A DNA stretch of 41,633 nucleotides, taken from a virus. The notes under the pieces were generated by a model. It was not told the origin of the DNA and did not search any database. It was given only the letters and a program-made list of their open reading frames with translations. Where the stretch lies: the IMG/VR virus record IMGVR_UViG_3300036401_000599, positions 1 to 41,633 of that record; one strand, given 5' to 3'. Position 1 is the first letter of the stretch, and each line of letters begins with the position of its first letter. Of this stretch, positions 14,694 through 21,622 are shown piece by piece. Made by a program: the position numbers and the translations under genes.

Positions 14694-16021
14694 TTGAGTG
14701 CCTCCCATGTTGCTGCCGTTAGTTCTGCCGCCATCTCTTCCGCCATGGCGCCCTTGCGTTTGATGTTCGCGACCACCACGCCTTCGAGCTCGCTCGACAC
14801 CACGTGCACGTCGACGGGGTGGCGCTGCCCGAATCGCCAGCACCGACGCACCGCCTGGTAGTAGGACTCGAAGGAGTCAGAGAGGCCGACGAAGGCCATC
14901 TGTCGACAGTGTTGGAAATTGAGTCCCCATCCCGCGATGCTTGCTTTTGTGACGAGGACTCGTGCCTCGCCGGTGGCGAAGGCCTGCAGCGACTGCTCCT
15001 TGTCTTCGATGTCGTCTGACCCGCGGATCTCCAGCGCGCCGTCGATGGCGGAGGCGAGTGCGCCCGACTCTGCATTCAAGTCGCACCACACCACCCACGG
15101 CCCAGGCGTCTCGTTGACGAGCTTCGCCGTTAGCGCCACGCGAGCGTCGATGCTGGACTTGCGCGCTTCTCTCCGTTGCGTCAGCGACAGCGAGCCGTTG
15201 GCGAACAGGTCCCCGGTGAGCGACTGAATGGCCGACTGCTCCGACGGCACAACCTGCTCGATGATGTTGAGCGGCGGCAGTCGGTAGCGCTCGCCGTCCT
15301 CCGCGAAGCCGATGTCCGTCGGGCTCACGACACCCAATGCCCACGAGGCCACCCAGCGCCAGAACGGTAGCCGCGCATGGCCCTTCAACCGCCACAGCGC
15401 CGTGTCGCCGCCGTCGTGAATGAAGTACTCGGCCAGCATCTGGGCGCGGGTGGAGACGCCCAGGAATTCCGCATGCGTCCCGAGTTCCATGAAGTCGTTG
15501 GGGGCCGGCGTGGCGGTGGCGGCCAGTCGGAACCGGAAGCCCGAGAAGGTCTCGGTGAGCTGCGCCGTCGTCTTGGCGCTGTAGTTCTTGATGCAGCTCG
15601 ACTCGTCCAGCACGACACCCACGAAGTCGCTGGGGTTGAAGTGGTGGAGCCGCTCGTAGTTGGTGATGACGATGTTGCCGTCGGCCATCTGCGAGGCGTT
15701 GCGGCAATTGAGGGCGCGGATCAGCCCGAGGCGGTGCGCTTCTTTTTCGGTCTGCTGCGCCACTGCCAGCGGAGCAAGCACGAGGACTCGACCCTTCGAT
15801 TCCGTCGCCACCTCGTCCGCCCATGCCAGTTGCATGCGCGTCTTGCCTAGTCCCGTCGATGCGAAGAGCGCCGAGGAGCCTCGCTCGAGACACTTCGCCA
15901 CCAGCGCGCGCTGGAAGGGCATCAGCCATTCGCGATGCTGGCGCGGAGAGAAGCCGACGGCGCGGTGGGCTCGCCTCTTGGCGGCAAGGAACGTCTCGTA
16001 TGATGTGGCGGCGCTGCTCAA
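14690..16021 (-). CDS. SNF2-type superfamily 2 helicase/ATPase
   Basis: The 443-aa protein has SF2 motifs: I STGLGKT, II VLDESS (DExx), III AATATPAPND and VI QAVRRCWRFGQRHPVDVHVV, a layout typical of SNF2/DEAD-like phage helicases that remodel DNA-protein complexes. TTG 16021 follows GAGGAG at spacing 7 and is preferred; upstream TTG codons would add an unrelated-looking N-terminus. It is directly coupled to the N4/N6 methyltransferase, suggesting that the two act together on the same DNA. Confidence 0.83.
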   Translation of the reverse strand: MSSAATSYETFLAAKRRAHRAVGFSPRQHREWLMPFQRALVAKCLERGSSALFASTGLGKTRMQLAWADEVATESKGRVLVLAPLAVAQQTEKEAHRLGLIRALNCRNASQMADGNIVITNYERLHHFNPSDFVGVVLDESSCIKNYSAKTTAQLTETFSGFRFRLAATATPAPNDFMELGTHAEFLGVSTRAQMLAEYFIHDGGDTALWRLKGHARLPFWRWVASWALGVVSPTDIGFAEDGERYRLPPLNIIEQVVPSEQSAIQSLTGDLFANGSLSLTQRREARKSSIDARVALTAKLVNETPGPWVVWCDLNAESGALASAIDGALEIRGSDDIEDKEQSLQAFATGEARVLVTKASIAGWGLNFQHCRQMAFVGLSDSFESYYQAVRRCWRFGQRHPVDVHVVSSELEGVVVANIKRKGAMAEEMAAELTAATWEALK

Positions 16022-16111
16022 GTCAGTGCTCCTCGTGGACTGCGTAGAAAAACGGGGCCGCGCCAACCGCGGGGGCAGGGCGGCGCGGACCCGTGAGCCG
16101 ATGCTCTGGCG

Positions 16112-16546
16112 TCAGTCGTTGCCTCCGTGCGCGACGCGCTCAATGGCGCGGCGGAGGTCAGGGCTACGGATCTCGGCATTCTCGAGACACCAGCGCAGGT
16201 AGCCCCTTGGGATGTCGGCGAGGTATTCGCCGGAGTACTTCCCGAACGGCATCACGGCGTGCGCCGCGTCCATGCCGTCATCGGCAACAGAGGTGGGCAC
16301 CGGCCGCTCGGGCGCCGGATTCGGGCACTGGTGCCGCACGTACCGCTCGACGTCGCCCGCTGCCTCGACGCGCTTGGCCCGGAAGCCCACCGAGAGCCGG
16401 AGCAGCTCGACATCGCCGCCATAGACCGGGAGCGCATCGAGCCGCACCGCCTGACCGCGGTCGTCGAAGGTGCCAAGGAGCCGGCCTTGGCAGCGCCGGC
16501 AGTCGGTCTCCCATGGCGCGGTCAGTTCGCGTGGAAGCGTTTCCAT
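16112..16546 (-). CDS. DUF3820-like protein, 144 aa
   Basis: The C-terminal 45 residues carry the DUF3820 signature MPFGKYSGEYLADIPRGYL then WCLENAEIRSPDLRRAIE, known from exonuclease-associated domains and small phage proteins. The N-terminal part has a CRRCQG pair and a short beta region. The start ATG 16546 shares one base with the stop of the gene upstream (TGATG). A recombination-linked role is likely because the neighbours are an ssDNA-binding-like protein and a RecE-like nuclease. Confidence 0.7.
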   Translation of the reverse strand: METLPRELTAPWETDCRRCQGRLLGTFDDRGQAVRLDALPVYGGDVELLRLSVGFRAKRVEAAGDVERYVRHQCPNPAPERPVPTSVADDGMDAAHAVMPFGKYSGEYLADIPRGYLRWCLENAEIRSPDLRRAIERVAHGGND

Positions 16547-17091
16547 CAAAACGGCTCGCTCCCCGTGGCCTGCTCGGCAGCCAGCGCGGCGGCCTTGTCT
16601 TCGTCGCTCATCTCTGGCGGAGGGGGCGGGGGCGTCTGAGCGGTGCCCTTTGGCTTCCCGTTGCCGTTCGCCTTCGCGGCGGGCTTTCCTGTTGCCGTCT
16701 TCGTCAGCGGCACCGTGAAAGGCTTCTTGCGCGGAAGCGTGATGGTGACGCTCATGTCCGTCGGCAAATCGGGGGACCCCTTCACGCGAATGCACGTGGT
16801 GTCCTCTCCCGTCGTGTTGTCGTGGAATGGTGCCGCCCACAACGTCACCTTGTGGCCGTGCCAGTCGTTGGTTTCCCGGCCCCACATCGCCTTGAGGCAC
16901 TCAACGACGGTCCGGTTAAGGACCCACTCTTTGGCGATCTCCTGAAACGAGACGATGCCCTTGACCTTCTTTTGGCCGTCGTTGCTTTCGAGCTCTTCGA
17001 TGCGCACCGCCTTGATGGTGAAGGTGGGCTCTCGGCCCGCGAATGACTGCGACTTCAGGAAACGGCTCGGGTTCAACAACGATGCGTCCAT
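16546..17091 (-). CDS. Putative ssDNA-binding (OB-like) recombination partner, 181 aa
   Basis: The protein starts with a conserved phage pattern: FTIKAVRIEELES, KGIVSFQEIAKEWVLNRT, ETNDWHGHKVTLW and TCIRVKGSP, which I recall from phage proteins encoded next to RecE-like nucleases. The tail is Lys/Gly/Pro-rich with a run of prolines and an acidic end, like SSB proteins. ATG 17091 has the near-perfect AGGAGGAGCAC site. The ssDNA-binding role is inference from neighbours and layout. Confidence 0.6.
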   Translation of the reverse strand: MDASLLNPSRFLKSQSFAGREPTFTIKAVRIEELESNDGQKKVKGIVSFQEIAKEWVLNRTVVECLKAMWGRETNDWHGHKVTLWAAPFHDNTTGEDTTCIRVKGSPDLPTDMSVTITLPRKKPFTVPLTKTATGKPAAKANGNGKPKGTAQTPPPPPPEMSDEDKAAALAAEQATGSEPF

Positions 17092-17100
17092 GTGCTCCTC

Positions 17101-17982
17101 CTAGAAACCAACGGCGGGCTGGCCGCCGAACGTGATGCCGAGATCGTTCGCTTCCTCGTCCTCAAACGGCACCGCCCACTTCGGCAGCGTCAGTTCGAGC
17201 GGGCCCTCGGCGTACCCGGGCCACCGGCTCTCGGCGTCGTAGGCCCGCCACGTCCCAAGCAGGTTGCGGTAGCGCTCGCGCCCGAGCTCGAGAATCTCGT
17301 GCGGCACCGTGTAGACCTGCACCACGTACGGAGCGGCCACCTCGACGGCGACGAGTACGTACGGCAGCTCGACGCCCGTCACCGCCTTCACCGCGTCGAC
17401 GTAGAACGCTGCCTGCGCGTGATACTCGAGGTTCCAGCACTGCTTACCAAACGGCCCTGGCGCCGCGCTCGCTGTCGTCTTCAGGTCGACGATGGCGTCG
17501 GTCTTGATGAAGTCGAGCCGGCTCTTGCACTCGATGCTGTAGCCCGGCAGTGCGCCAACCTCGGGCACTCGGTACGTCCACAGCACCGTCTGCTCGCCCT
17601 TCCCGCCCGTCAGCCACTTCCGAGCCTCGACGTCGGCGCGCACCTTCTGGCCGATGGCGAGTGACGTCTCGTGCTGGTCCTTCGTGACGATCTCGGAGTC
17701 GGGGAAGCTGTCTTTGAAAGCCTCCCACTCCTTGCCGCGTCGGACCTTGCCCTCGTACACGGCGACCTCCGCGCGGAACCGCTCGGGCTCGAACGTCGCG
17801 AGCGAGGTGACGCGACCCAGCCGCATAGGGTCGGTGTCGCGCGGCGGCTGCATGAGGTGGTGCCGGAAGTGCTCGCCGCTGCGGCCGAGGTGCTTCGTGT
17901 GGGACCAGTTCAGCCGGGCGATCCGGTCGTACTCGTCGCGGGGGACCTGGCGCCGGTCGTAGATGCCGTCGGAGAGCTTCAC
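17101..17982 (-). CDS. RecE-like PD-(D/E)XK exonuclease
   Basis: The 293-aa protein matches phage PDDEXK nucleases of the RecE/exonuclease VIII type (DUF3799). N-terminal YDRIARLNWSHTKHL is the family's opening helix; Glu130 in GGKGEQTVLW, Asp157 in RLDFI and IVDLKTT (Asp166, Lys168) form the nuclease core, followed by YHAQAAFYVDAV, the typical Gln/Tyr motif. It should make 3' ssDNA for the partner encoded downstream. GTG 17982 overlaps the previous stop (GTGA). Confidence 0.83.
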   Translation of the reverse strand: MKLSDGIYDRRQVPRDEYDRIARLNWSHTKHLGRSGEHFRHHLMQPPRDTDPMRLGRVTSLATFEPERFRAEVAVYEGKVRRGKEWEAFKDSFPDSEIVTKDQHETSLAIGQKVRADVEARKWLTGGKGEQTVLWTYRVPEVGALPGYSIECKSRLDFIKTDAIVDLKTTASAAPGPFGKQCWNLEYHAQAAFYVDAVKAVTGVELPYVLVAVEVAAPYVVQVYTVPHEILELGRERYRNLLGTWRAYDAESRWPGYAEGPLELTLPKWAVPFEDEEANDLGITFGGQPAVGF

Positions 17983-18164
17983 GGTCGCACCTCGGTGGCT
18001 GGCACCTCTTCCGCCAGCAGTCGCCGCGCATCACGCCACGCCGCGCGCCACTGCTCGTAGTCGCTGGCGGTGGCCACCTCGTCGACGAGCGGCTTGAGCC
18101 GCACGAGTTCGCGGAGAATCTCAAGTGCGCGCTGTGGGCGGCGGCGGTCGGGCTCGGGCGTCAT
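17979..18164 (-). CDS. Small helical protein, 61 aa
   Basis: ATG 18164 overlaps the stop upstream (ATGA), and its own stop overlaps the nuclease start. The predicted protein is a pair of charged helices (RALEILRELVRLKPLVDEV and YEQWRAAWRDARRLLAEE). No domain is recognised. Confidence 0.52.
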   Translation of the reverse strand: MTPEPDRRRPQRALEILRELVRLKPLVDEVATASDYEQWRAAWRDARRLLAEEVPATEVRP

Positions 18165-18388
18165 GAGAAAAACTCCCCGTTCGGCCCGTCGACCAGCAGC
18201 CGCAGCGCGTGCTGCACGCGGCGCAGTTCGCCGCCGACGAGAGTGGAATCAGCCAGCGCCTTGTCGATGGACGGCCCGAGGTCGACGAGCGTTGCGAACG
18301 CAGCGCGCAGCCGTCTTCGTCCCTCGCTGTCGATGTTGTAGCGGGCATTGTGGGCGCGGAGCCCGTTGCCGTGGTGGCGCTCGCTCAT
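18161..18388 (-). CDS. Small helical protein, 75 aa
   Basis: ATG 18388 and the stop both overlap neighbouring genes. The protein begins with His/Arg-rich residues (MSERHHGNGLRAHNARYN) and continues as helices (RRLRAAFATLVDLGPSID, LRRVQHALRLLVDG). Function unknown. Confidence 0.52.
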   Translation of the reverse strand: MSERHHGNGLRAHNARYNIDSEGRRRLRAAFATLVDLGPSIDKALADSTLVGGELRRVQHALRLLVDGPNGEFFS

Positions 18389-18609
18389 GGCGCGGTCTCC
18401 TCGAGGCGCGTTTGTGCGGTGCGAGCCGACTCCGGCCGGGCGCCAGTCCAGACCGCTGCCGCATCAACATCGGTGAGCAGGTCTTCGAGCGCGTGGCGCA
18501 GGTTGTCGCGCTCCTCAAAGACAACGCGGAGCATCGTCTCGTCTGCGGCGTCAATGCGGCGCGAGCGACACCACGCGGCAAGTTCCCACGTTCGGAGTGA
18601 GGGTCCCAT
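18385..18609 (-). CDS. Small protein, 74 aa, unknown
   Basis: ATG 18609 immediately follows the stop at 18610-18612 of the gene upstream. The protein shows an acidic helix region (ETMLRVVFEERDNLRHALEDLLTDVD) and no known motif. The tight spacing with its neighbours supports it as a real gene. Confidence 0.5.
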   Translation of the reverse strand: MGPSLRTWELAAWCRSRRIDAADETMLRVVFEERDNLRHALEDLLTDVDAAAVWTGARPESARTAQTRLEETAP

Positions 18610-18807
18610 TTACGGCGTCCCTCCAGCGACCAGCGTGAGCCCTCGCCGCGTCCTGAGCTGCTCCTTCATCGCCTCCACCTCGAGGCAGCGCTTGAGCGCC
18701 ATCGCCATGAGGTTATTGAGCGCGCACTTCTGTACGAGCGACAGCGGCTCTTCGAGCGCGATGCGACACCACTGCTCGATGTCCTTCACATCCTCCGCGG
18801 CGCTCAC
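18610..18807 (-). CDS. Small helical protein, 65 aa, unknown
   Basis: GTG 18807 overlaps the previous stop (GTGA). The protein is predicted helical (DIEQWCRIALEEPLSLVQK, ALNNLMAMALKRCLEVEAM). No domain recognised. Confidence 0.48.
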   Translation of the reverse strand: MSAAEDVKDIEQWCRIALEEPLSLVQKCALNNLMAMALKRCLEVEAMKEQLRTRRGLTLVAGGTP

Positions 18808-18887
18808 TTGCCACCTCGGAGCTTCCAAACCACCATCTGCACGAGCATCCACGCGAGGGCGCGGAGGCTGACGGGGTAGAGGTTCAT
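18804..18887 (-). CDS. Membrane micro-peptide, 27 aa
   Basis: The reading frame MNLYPVSLRALAWMLVQMVV then WKLRGGK is a short hydrophobic helix with a positively charged tail. ATG 18887 overlaps the stop of the upstream gene and its stop overlaps the downstream start, so it exactly fills the operon spacing. It is likely translated as a small membrane protein; function unknown. Confidence 0.45.
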   Translation of the reverse strand: MNLYPVSLRALAWMLVQMVVWKLRGGK

Positions 18888-19096
18888 CGCTCGCCCCGCT
18901 TCTCGGCCCACGTGTAGGGCGGGTCGACGCGCACAACGCACGGGTGCTTGCGGCCGGTGCGCGGGCACAGCTTGCCTTCGTCGTGCTCGTCGCACGGGTA
19001 GGCTCGGCAGTCGTCACAGATGCCCGGTTCACCGTCGTCGTGGAGGGTCTCGGTGTCGTCACCACAGCAGGGACAGAGGGGGCTCAGAACTGGCAT
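18884..19096 (-). CDS. Zinc-ribbon protein, 70 aa
   Basis: Cys pairs CPCCGDD, CDDCRAYPCDEH and CPRTGRKHPC outline a zinc-ribbon protein with an acidic centre. ATG 19096 overlaps the end of the gene upstream by 13 bp. It belongs to the run of Cys-rich early proteins. Function unknown. Confidence 0.55.
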   Translation of the reverse strand: MPVLSPLCPCCGDDTETLHDDGEPGICDDCRAYPCDEHDEGKLCPRTGRKHPCVVRVDPPYTWAEKRGER

Positions 19097-19434
19097 CGCG
19101 CGCCCTCCTCGTTAGCCACCCGCGCTTCGGCATCGAGCACCAGCAGCGCGTCCCACGCCCGAAGCAGCGCTGCCGGCCGGGACTGCCAAATCCGACCCTG
19201 CTCCCCGAAGGCGTGCGCGTTGAGCTTGTGGGCGATGTCGCGCATCAACTCGCCGTCCAGGGCCTCCGCGTCGCCGGGCAGGTCTTCAGTGCCGAGGTCG
19301 GGGAACCACCCCGTGCGACGGGCGGCGCGCACCACGTCGCGGGCGTCGTCGCGGCGTCGCTCGGCATTCACGTCGTCGGGCTCGCGCTCGGGGTTGTGGC
19401 CACCGGGGACGGAGTCGAAAGAGCCGTAGGTCAT
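19084..19434 (-). CDS. Unknown early protein, 116 aa
   Basis: ATG 19434 overlaps the previous stop (ATGA). Residues 1-20 begin MTYGSFDSVPGGHNPEREP, followed by a helical region with DELMRDIAHKLNAHAF-like and ALLRAWDALLVLDAEARVAN segments. No domain is recognised. Confidence 0.5.
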   Translation of the reverse strand: MTYGSFDSVPGGHNPEREPDDVNAERRRDDARDVVRAARRTGWFPDLGTEDLPGDAEALDGELMRDIAHKLNAHAFGEQGRIWQSRPAALLRAWDALLVLDAEARVANEEGARCQF

Positions 19435-19646
19435 CGCGCGCCCCCTGCGAGAACCTTTGCCGTGGCCATGTCGACGGCAATGGATGTCCGCTCGGCGGCG
19501 CTCGGCACCCAGAAGTGCTGGCCGTAGACCTCTACAATTTCCGGATGTGCGGCGGCGCAAACTGCGCAGCACGACACGTCTCGGTGCGGACACGCCAAGT
19601 CGCCGCTGTGTCCCTCTCTGAAGCCCTTAGGAAGTCTCGTCGCCAT
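19431..19646 (-). CDS. First gene of leftward operon: Cys-rich small protein, 71 aa
   Basis: ATG 19646 is preceded by GGAGG at spacing 6, which decides the start over an ATG at 19763 that lies inside the promoter. The protein has a C/H cluster (LACPHRDVSCCAVCAAAHPE) and no known fold. As the first product of the operon it could be an early regulator. Confidence 0.6.
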   Translation of the reverse strand: MATRLPKGFREGHSGDLACPHRDVSCCAVCAAAHPEIVEVYGQHFWVPSAAERTSIAVDMATAKVLAGGAR

Positions 19647-19750
19647 GTCTGCCTCCGCTGTGCTGCGTGTTTCGACGGGGTGCCTCCGACTGCGCACCGC
19701 TAGACCCGCCCTGAACCGGCCCTGCCGCCTCCGCCGTGTTGCTGACTCGT

Positions 19751-19779
19751 AATATGGTACCATTTATGGTCCGTGTCAA
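19751..19779 (-). promoter_or_regulatory. Leftward early promoter
   Basis: On the minus strand a perfect -35 hexamer TTGACA (19774-19779) is followed, 17-19 bp later, by CATATT/TATTAC (19751-19756 region) as the -10. Transcription would start near 19745 and lead into the gene at 19646 after about 100 nt of leader. The -10 lies within the palindrome ATGGTACCAT, as expected for a repressed promoter. Confidence 0.6.
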
Positions 19780-19814
19780 GGGAGCACTTGAAAAGGTACC
19801 GATTTAGAGGTACA
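19754..19814. promoter_or_regulatory. Operator cluster centred on GGTACC
   Basis: ATGGTACCAT (19754-19763) is a perfect 10-bp palindrome; further GGTAC-cored sites are GGTACC at 19795-19800 and GGTACA at 19809-19814. Their position around the divergent promoter region suggests operators for a phage repressor that controls the lysis-lysogeny switch. The repressor is not proved; the flanking gene at 19824 is the nearest candidate. Confidence 0.5.
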
Positions 19815-19823
19815 CAAGATGGT

Positions 19824-20183
19824 ATGGACGTGCGCGGCCATCTACTCCCCAGCTACCCTGCTGAAATGCTCGACCTGCAGCGAGAGCTTGAGGCGGAAGA
19901 GGAGAAGACCGCGCCGGACGACATTCGGCTGCGTGGTCCCATCCCACTCAAGGAGGCAATGGAGAGAATCGCCGAACTTCAGGCGAGGGCCCTTAAGGAC
20001 TTCCTGAAGTACAGGCGAGGCATGAGCGCCAATCGGCTCTGGCTCATGGTTGCGCAGAACTTCCGCGTCGCATTCATCGCCAGGTTTGGCCCGCTCCCTC
20101 CAAGGGGCGACGAGTTGGCGGAGCGTCAGTACGCGGAGCGCGTGGCCTCGGGCATCACGGACGATCAGCGCAAGCGGAAGTAG
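19824..20183 (+). CDS. Candidate immunity/repressor-region protein, 119 aa
   Basis: The gene lies just across the operators from the leftward promoter, where temperate phages usually encode their repressor. The protein is helical with an acidic helix start (EMLDLQRELEAEEEKTAPDD), a middle helix pair (AMERIAELQARALKDFLKYR, NRLWLMVAQNFRVAFIARFG), and a basic end. No helix-turn-helix is certain. ATG 19824 is chosen; an upstream GTG at 19773 would read through two of the operator sites. The AT content is higher than in neighbouring modules. Confidence 0.55.
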   Translation: MDVRGHLLPSYPAEMLDLQRELEAEEEKTAPDDIRLRGPIPLKEAMERIAELQARALKDFLKYRRGMSANRLWLMVAQNFRVAFIARFGPLPPRGDELAERQYAERVASGITDDQRKRK

Positions 20184-20254
20184 GGAGGGGTTTCCTTCAA
20201 CTTCGTCTTAAGTCGCCGAAACCGGTGAATTCTGGACGTGTATGCAATCGACAG

Positions 20255-20270
20255 GTTACGACTCGGTAAC
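20255..20270. promoter_or_regulatory. Inverted repeat before small gene
   Basis: GTTAC and GTAAC form inverted arms separated by 6 bp (GACTCG), ending 5 bp before ATG 20276. It could be a second operator or protein-binding site for the rightward genes. It shares no sequence with the GGTACC sites. Confidence 0.35.
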
Positions 20271-20275
20271 GCACA

Positions 20276-20446
20276 ATGAAAAAGAGCACCAAGATGGGTC
20301 CTCGGGCGGCGGATGGATACTTGGTAGCAACCCAAATTATGGTGGCCATGGTTTGGGACCAGCAGGTGGCCATGGGAATTGCGTGGCCCTGGCGGGCGCA
20401 CTGCCAGCCGGTGGTGTCGACTCGACGGCGCAAGAAGAAGCGCTGA
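20276..20446 (+). CDS. Small basic protein, 56 aa
   Basis: The frame MKKSTKMGPRAADGYLVATQ leads to a hydrophobic, Met-rich centre (IMVAMVWDQQVAMGIAW) and a strongly basic end (STRRRKKKR). No obvious ribosome-binding site is seen. It stands after the inverted repeat at 20255 and before a Cys-rich gene; it may encode a small regulator. Real but uncertain. Confidence 0.4.
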   Translation: MKKSTKMGPRAADGYLVATQIMVAMVWDQQVAMGIAWPWRAHCQPVVSTRRRKKKR

Positions 20447-20468
20447 GGCGCTTTCCACGGAGTGGCTC

Positions 20469-20654
20469 ATGATGGACTCCGAGCGGTGCCCGCGCTTCGA
20501 CGCGGGTGGTTGTCGCTGCCTTCGGCGTCTTGAGCATCGCGGGCCGTGCGACTTCCCGTACACGACGTGGGACGAAGTTCTGCAACGTCGGGCCGAGCGA
20601 CGGCTTCAGGCGATTCGTGACGGCGCGCTCAAGTCCCAGCGGGGCGAGCGATGA
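20469..20654 (+). CDS. Small Cys-rich protein, 61 aa
   Basis: ATG 20469 (or 20472) follows GGAG. The protein contains RCPRFDAGGCRCLRRLEH and GPCDFPYTTWDEV, a Cys/His pattern likely for one zinc, then a basic helix. The stop overlaps the next start (ATGA). Confidence 0.5.
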   Translation: MMDSERCPRFDAGGCRCLRRLEHRGPCDFPYTTWDEVLQRRAERRLQAIRDGALKSQRGER

Positions 20655-20743
20655 CCGCCGCACTCCTTTTTTTGACCCTATGTGACACGTCGTGTCACGC
20701 CGTGCTGTGCCCGCGTTTGGTTACGCGAGGTGCCCCGTGCTGA
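20651..20743 (+). CDS. Micro-ORF, 30 aa
   Basis: ATG 20651 overlaps the preceding stop (ATGA) and its own end overlaps the GTG of the next membrane peptide. It encodes MTAALLFLTLCDTSCHAVLC then PRLVTRGAPC, with a hydrophobic start. An inverted repeat lies inside it. It may merely couple translation between its neighbours. Confidence 0.3.
   Translation: MTAALLFLTLCDTSCHAVLCPRLVTRGAPC
20682..20698. promoter_or_regulatory. Perfect inverted repeat GTGACAC-N3-GTGTCAC
   Basis: Two 7-bp arms (GTGACAC and GTGTCAC) with a 3-bp spacer lie after a T7 run and TTGACC (20672-20677). The symmetry suggests a dimeric DNA-binding protein site, perhaps for the excisionase-like gene at 20835 or another regulator. 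The short spacer makes it a poor transcription terminator. Confidence 0.4.
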
Positions 20744-20838
20744 CGCTTGCGTGGGTGTTTCTCGCCGGGCTCGGTGTCGGCTTCGTCGGTACCTGCGTCG
20801 CTCTTGCAGTGCTGGTGCGGATGGGAGGGCGGACGTGA
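20737..20838 (+). CDS. Membrane micro-protein, 33 aa
   Basis: GTG 20737 lies after GAGG; the peptide MLTLAWVFLAGLGVGFVGTC then VALAVLVRMGGRT is one membrane helix with a positively charged end. Its stop overlaps the GTG of the HTH gene (GTGA). Such small membrane proteins are common in immunity regions, where some block superinfection; the role here is unknown. Confidence 0.45.
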   Translation: MLTLAWVFLAGLGVGFVGTCVALAVLVRMGGRT

Positions 20839-21161
20839 GCGCGGAGATTCTCGCCGAGCTGAGGCGCATCAATGCGCGGCTCGACGCCATCACGACGTCG
20901 GCCGACCTCATCGTCACGCGCGAGGTGGCGGCGAAGCAACTCAAGGTCTCGGTGCGCCAACTCCAGCGCCTCATTGCGGCCGGTCGCCTCGCCTCGCTCC
21001 CGTCTGGAATCGCCCGGGCCGAGCTCGAGCGGTACGCGCGCACGCCCCCGACGCCGCTTCCGAAGATGCTCAACAAGGCCCAGCGCGAGCGCACCGCCTC
21101 CGAAGAGGCCGAGCGGGGCAGGGCGCTGCTCAAGGCACTGCGGAGGCCCCGAGCGCGATGA
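20835..21161 (+). CDS. Excisionase-like helix-turn-helix protein, 108 aa
   Basis: Residues about 25-70 form a MerR/excisionase-type winged helix-turn-helix: LIVTREVAAKQLKVSVRQLQ then RLIAAGRLASLP and a short wing, ending with AELERYART. Proteins of this kind bend DNA and direct excision, or act as regulators. The integrase gene lies 0.7 kb downstream on the other strand, which makes a recombination-directionality role likely. GTG 20835 overlaps the previous stop (GTGA). Confidence 0.68.
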   Translation: MSAEILAELRRINARLDAITTSADLIVTREVAAKQLKVSVRQLQRLIAAGRLASLPSGIARAELERYARTPPTPLPKMLNKAQRERTASEEAERGRALLKALRRPRAR

Positions 21162-21622
21162 AGCCATTTCGTTGCGAGCTATGCAGGAATGCTGGTCGGC
21201 TACATCCCGATCACTGGCTTTGCCTTAGCTGCTTCCAATTTATGTTTCCGTATTCTCCTGGCAACGACTCAGCCATTGTCGTCCGGACTCTTGAGTTTTT
21301 CAGTGCCTTCTTAGTGGGCGATTGGGGCTCAGAGCGGCGCGCCATGAGACTCCGGCGCCTTGATAATCGGCGACGGAAGCCACGCGGTCAGTTTCTTAAC
21401 TTCTATATCTGGCGGTCTCGTACATGCCCGGTGTGCGGTGGTGGCGGAAATCCACACCGCACAAACAAATGGATGTGCCACGCCTGTGCGCTCGTCTTGC
21501 GGGCGGCGCGCGATGTGGCCAAGACCATGCATCTTCGGCTTTCAGACGAGGTTCCCGTAGCCCTGTTGGCGGCCAGGGCTGCGCATCTCAAACTTGGTCG
21601 CCTCATAAGGAAGAACGCATGA
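21158..21622 (+). CDS. Two-zinc-ribbon protein of lower GC, 154 aa
   Basis: The protein starts MKPFRCELCRNAGRLHPDHW and LCLSCFQ, and later shows CPVCGGGG and MCHACAL: two four-Cys zinc ribbons around a central region. Its DNA (21170-21420) is visibly less GC-rich than its surroundings, suggesting recent acquisition. ATG 21158 overlaps the previous stop (ATGA). Function unknown. Confidence 0.6.
   Translation: MKPFRCELCRNAGRLHPDHWLCLSCFQFMFPYSPGNDSAIVVRTLEFFSAFLVGDWGSERRAMRLRRLDNRRRKPRGQFLNFYIWRSRTCPVCGGGGNPHRTNKWMCHACALVLRAARDVAKTMHLRLSDEVPVALLAARAAHLKLGRLIRKNA

Noticed and set aside
14877-15929. 350-codon frame in the helicase gene's other minus frame
   Set aside because: Arg/Ala/His-rich shadow of the SNF2 helicase, which has clear motifs in the chosen frame.
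19773-19823. Upstream GTG start for the 19824 gene
   Set aside because: It would put two operator sites and the leftward -35 inside coding sequence and has no ribosome-binding site; kept only as an alternative.
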